Source of the DNA: JAAYAY01 sp964429355
Lineage (GTDB): Bacteria > Planctomycetota > Planctomycetia > Pirellulales > Thermoguttaceae
Assembly: GCA_964429355.1 (NCBI GenBank)
Contig: CAYSCH010000236.1
Location: forward strand, 1-15,040
DNA: 15,040 bases
Direction of reading: 5' to 3'
Shown here: positions 13,413 to 15,040 of the stretch, one piece after another
How positions within the stretch are numbered: the first letter of the stretch is position 1
Layout of the letters: each line of letters begins with the position of its first letter
Program-made: the position numbers and the translations under genes
The notes under the pieces: generated by a model
What the model was told of the DNA's origin: nothing
What the model saw: the letters and a program-made list of their open reading frames with translations, nothing else
Database searches by the model: none

Positions 13413-13898
13413 ATGCTCGGCAGAAAATGCAAGGCCTATTACCTCGACGGCACCCGGGCGAGCTGGGGCACGTTGAACGAAGCGACCGGCCGCTACGAGG
13501 GCGTGGCGCCAGCACTGACCGAAATCGAATCGGTCAAGGACATCACGCTGCCTGGAGAACGTATGTCGGCTACCCAGTCGGACCGCGGGAGCGACTACGA
13601 GACAGGCGACACCGGCGGGATGCAGGGCAACGTGACCTTGACGCTCAATCACCGGGCCACCGATGCCGCGCGAGACGCCCTGCAAAAGGCCTTCTTTGCC
13701 AACTCCACCATTCCCGTGGCCATCCTGAACGGAGACAAGGACCTGGCGACCACAACCGGTCTCTGGGTCGACTGGAAGGTCGTCAAGTTTCAGGAGAGTC
13801 AGCCCGAGAAGGAACACGTGACCTATGAGGTCGAGCTGATCCCCGACTCCACCAGCGCCATCGGTCCCGAGTGGGTCCAATGTGAGGCGCCGGCATAA
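13413..13898 (+). CDS. Major tail tube protein, copy 1
   Basis: A 161-residue tail tube subunit candidate, the hexamer-forming protein of the long non-contractile tail (lambda gpV role). Starts MLGRKCKAYYL after GGAGAA at 13402-13407. Central ERMSATQSDRGSDYETGD and C-terminal DWKVVKFQESQPEKEHVTYE are nearly identical in the next gene. NVTLTLNHR and GDKDLATTTGLWVDWKVV are alternating strands, as expected for the tail-tube beta barrel. Role comes from fold-like pattern and position between tail terminator and tail chaperone genes. Confidence 0.75.
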   Translation: MLGRKCKAYYLDGTRASWGTLNEATGRYEGVAPALTEIESVKDITLPGERMSATQSDRGSDYETGDTGGMQGNVTLTLNHRATDAARDALQKAFFANSTIPVAILNGDKDLATTTGLWVDWKVVKFQESQPEKEHVTYEVELIPDSTSAIGPEWVQCEAPA

Positions 13899-13945
13899 GG
13901 CCCGCTCCAACCCACCAGATCCATCCATTGAAAGGACCATAAATC

Positions 13946-14428
13946 ATGCTGGGCAGAAAATGCAAGGCCTACTACCTGTCGACCGGATCCAGGGCCACGT
14001 GGGGCGCGCTCAGTGGCACCACCGGCCGCAACACCGGCGCGGCCCCGGCCAACCTGACCGAGATCCCATCCGCCAAGGACATCACGCTCCCGGGCGAGAG
14101 AATGGCCGCAACCCAATCGGACCGCGGAAGCGACTACGAGACCGGCGACACCGGGGCCAAGCAGGGCAACGTCACCCTGGCGATCAATCACCGGGGCACG
14201 GATACAGCCCGGGCGGCGCTCGAGGCGGCCTTCCTTCTCAATACGCCGATCGCCGTGGCGATTTTGAACGGCGACAAGGCCACAAGCGGTGTGAAAGGTC
14301 TTTGGGCGGACTGGAAGGTGGTCAAGTTTCAGGAGAGCCAGCCCGAAAAGGACCACGTGACCTATGAAGTGGAGCTCATGCCCTACTCGGAGGCCACCGT
14401 TCCGCCCGAGTTCGTTCAGGTCACCTGA
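13946..14428 (+). CDS. Major tail tube protein, copy 2 (tandem paralogue)
   Basis: A 160-residue protein about two thirds identical by eye to the preceding gene across its whole length, with only a one-residue shift near residue 12. Identical blocks include MLGRKCKAYYL, KDITLPGERM, ATQSDRGSDYETGDTG, QGNVTL, VAILNGDK and DWKVVKFQESQPEK. The main differences are at residues 12-36, the helix around residues 82-98 and the C-terminus (EWVQCEAPA versus EFVQVT). Shine-Dalgarno AAAGGA at 13931-13936. Either both are structural subunits of a mixed tube or one has taken a different tail role. Confidence 0.75.
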   Translation: MLGRKCKAYYLSTGSRATWGALSGTTGRNTGAAPANLTEIPSAKDITLPGERMAATQSDRGSDYETGDTGAKQGNVTLAINHRGTDTARAALEAAFLLNTPIAVAILNGDKATSGVKGLWADWKVVKFQESQPEKDHVTYEVELMPYSEATVPPEFVQVT

Positions 14429-14472
14429 ACAACCGGCGCGTGGCAATCGCGGATCATTTCCGGAGAAATACC

Positions 14473-15012
14473 ATGGAAACTTTCACGGACCAGGCGGGCA
14501 GGACCTGGAATCTGCCGATCAACTCGGCAACCATCGAGCGCGTCCGCAATGAGATCCACGTGGACCTCTACGAATATGGCATGCACAACGAATCCGAGGA
14601 CGTGCGCCAGGTACTCCAGTTCCAGGTGCGAGGCGATCCAATCCTGTTGACGCGGATCCTCTTCTCCCTTGTGCGGCCCCAGGCCGACGCCCTGGAGATC
14701 CCATACGACAAGTTTTGCGAAGACCTCACCGGCCAAGCCCTCTGGGATGCGATCGCGCCGCTGGAGACGGCGATCGTAAATTTTACGCCGAACCCCGACC
14801 AGCGCGCCGCGATCGAGGCGACGATACGGAAGATGGCGAGCATGCTGGACAAGACGCTGGCGATCGCCAGAGCGCAGACGGAGACGACGATCGCGGACCG
14901 GAGGATCGACGCAGCGCACGAGAGAGAGCTGCGGCAACTCGCCGCACAATGTGGGAAAATGCTGGACTCGCTGGAGTCGGAGACCCAGGCCCCTACACCT
15001 ACGGCCAGTTAG
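14473..15012 (+). CDS. Tail assembly chaperone (lambda gpG role)
   Basis: A 179-residue, mostly helical acidic protein directly after the tail tube, where gpG-like chaperones sit; they hold the tape measure before tube assembly. ATG 14473 has GGAG (14462-14465). The sequence starts METFTDQAGRTWNLPINSATI, continues EIPYDKFCEDLTGQALWDAI (around residues 75-95), and ends with a long charged helix and a Pro/Thr tail (QAPTPTAS). The frame one base behind stays open across its stop (see the following entry), matching the usual G/GT arrangement. The leader atttccggagaa (14456-14467) is shared with zinc-ribbon protein 1. Confidence 0.7.
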   Translation: METFTDQAGRTWNLPINSATIERVRNEIHVDLYEYGMHNESEDVRQVLQFQVRGDPILLTRILFSLVRPQADALEIPYDKFCEDLTGQALWDAIAPLETAIVNFTPNPDQRAAIEATIRKMASMLDKTLAIARAQTETTIADRRIDAAHERELRQLAAQCGKMLDSLESETQAPTPTAS

Positions 15013-15040
15013 CGGCCATGGCCGAGGGCGTGGCCAGGAC
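14955..15040 (+). CDS. -1 frame extension or overlapping gene after the chaperone (cut by window edge)
   Basis: In the frame one base behind the chaperone the DNA reads ...GVGDPGPYTYGQLAAMAEGVAR and stays open to the right edge. 'PYTYGQLAAMAEG' looks like the conserved start of lambda gpT-type extensions ('TlrqLlxMAEG'). It could be reached by a -1 ribosomal shift from the chaperone, or by initiation at ATG 14949 or 15018, neither with a Shine-Dalgarno site. No in-phase canonical slippery heptamer is visible. The start coordinate marks the shortest segment I can defend, not a known start codon. Confidence 0.4.

Noticed and set aside
14953..14959. GGGAAAA as a -1 slippery site in the chaperone gene
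   Set aside because: The zero frame reads GGG AAA A, so the heptamer is out of phase for tandem -1 slippage.
1..15040. CRISPR array, tRNA, insertion sequence or attachment site
   Set aside because: No regularly spaced repeats, no cloverleaf-like stretch, no transposase or integrase seen on either strand.

Overview
The window is a high-GC piece of a tailed-phage genome, either a free phage or a prophage, covering DNA packaging, head assembly and the start of the tail module. Gene order follows the lambda/siphovirus plan: small terminase, large terminase (GpA type), gpW-like joiner, portal, protease with nested scaffold, major capsid, cement protein, head-tail connectors, tail tube (two tandem copies), tail assembly chaperone. 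No integrase, repressor, tRNA or replication gene is visible, so lysogeny cannot be judged. The host is probably a high-GC environmental bacterium. Planctomycetota is my guess, from the style of the small zinc-ribbon proteins and the secreted beta-rich surface protein; this is inference, not proof.

Left part (1-3310): a translationally coupled operon (TGATG and ATGA overlaps). It encodes the end of an unknown protein, a 185-aa unknown protein with an internal 18-residue repeat, a 718-aa exported beta-rich protein with a C-terminal membrane anchor, and a 136-aa lipoprotein. It ends in a good Rho-independent terminator at about 3255-3310.

Packaging genes (3368-6044): small and large terminase. 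An accessory island (6064-7722) then separates the terminase from the portal genes. It holds three small zinc-ribbon proteins, one 55-aa basic protein on the minus strand, a near-consensus sigma70-type promoter reading into a roughly 120-nt structured segment that ends in a hairpin (candidate small RNA), a possible 53-aa membrane peptide, an 11-bp-arm palindrome and a strong hairpin right before the gpW-like start codon. GC content looks lower here than in the flanks.

Head and tail genes (7723-15040) are tightly packed, mostly with ATGA overlaps or clear Shine-Dalgarno sites. The protease gene contains a 10-N assembly gap that artificially breaks its frame. It also carries an in-frame internal start with a very strong Shine-Dalgarno site, which would give a separate scaffold protein as in lambda C/Nu3. 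A 16-base element is repeated at exactly the same distance upstream of the gpW-like and major capsid start codons. The tail tube gene is tandemly duplicated. At the right edge the reading frame one base behind the chaperone contains a conserved-looking segment, suggesting a lambda G/T-type frameshift or an overlapping gene.
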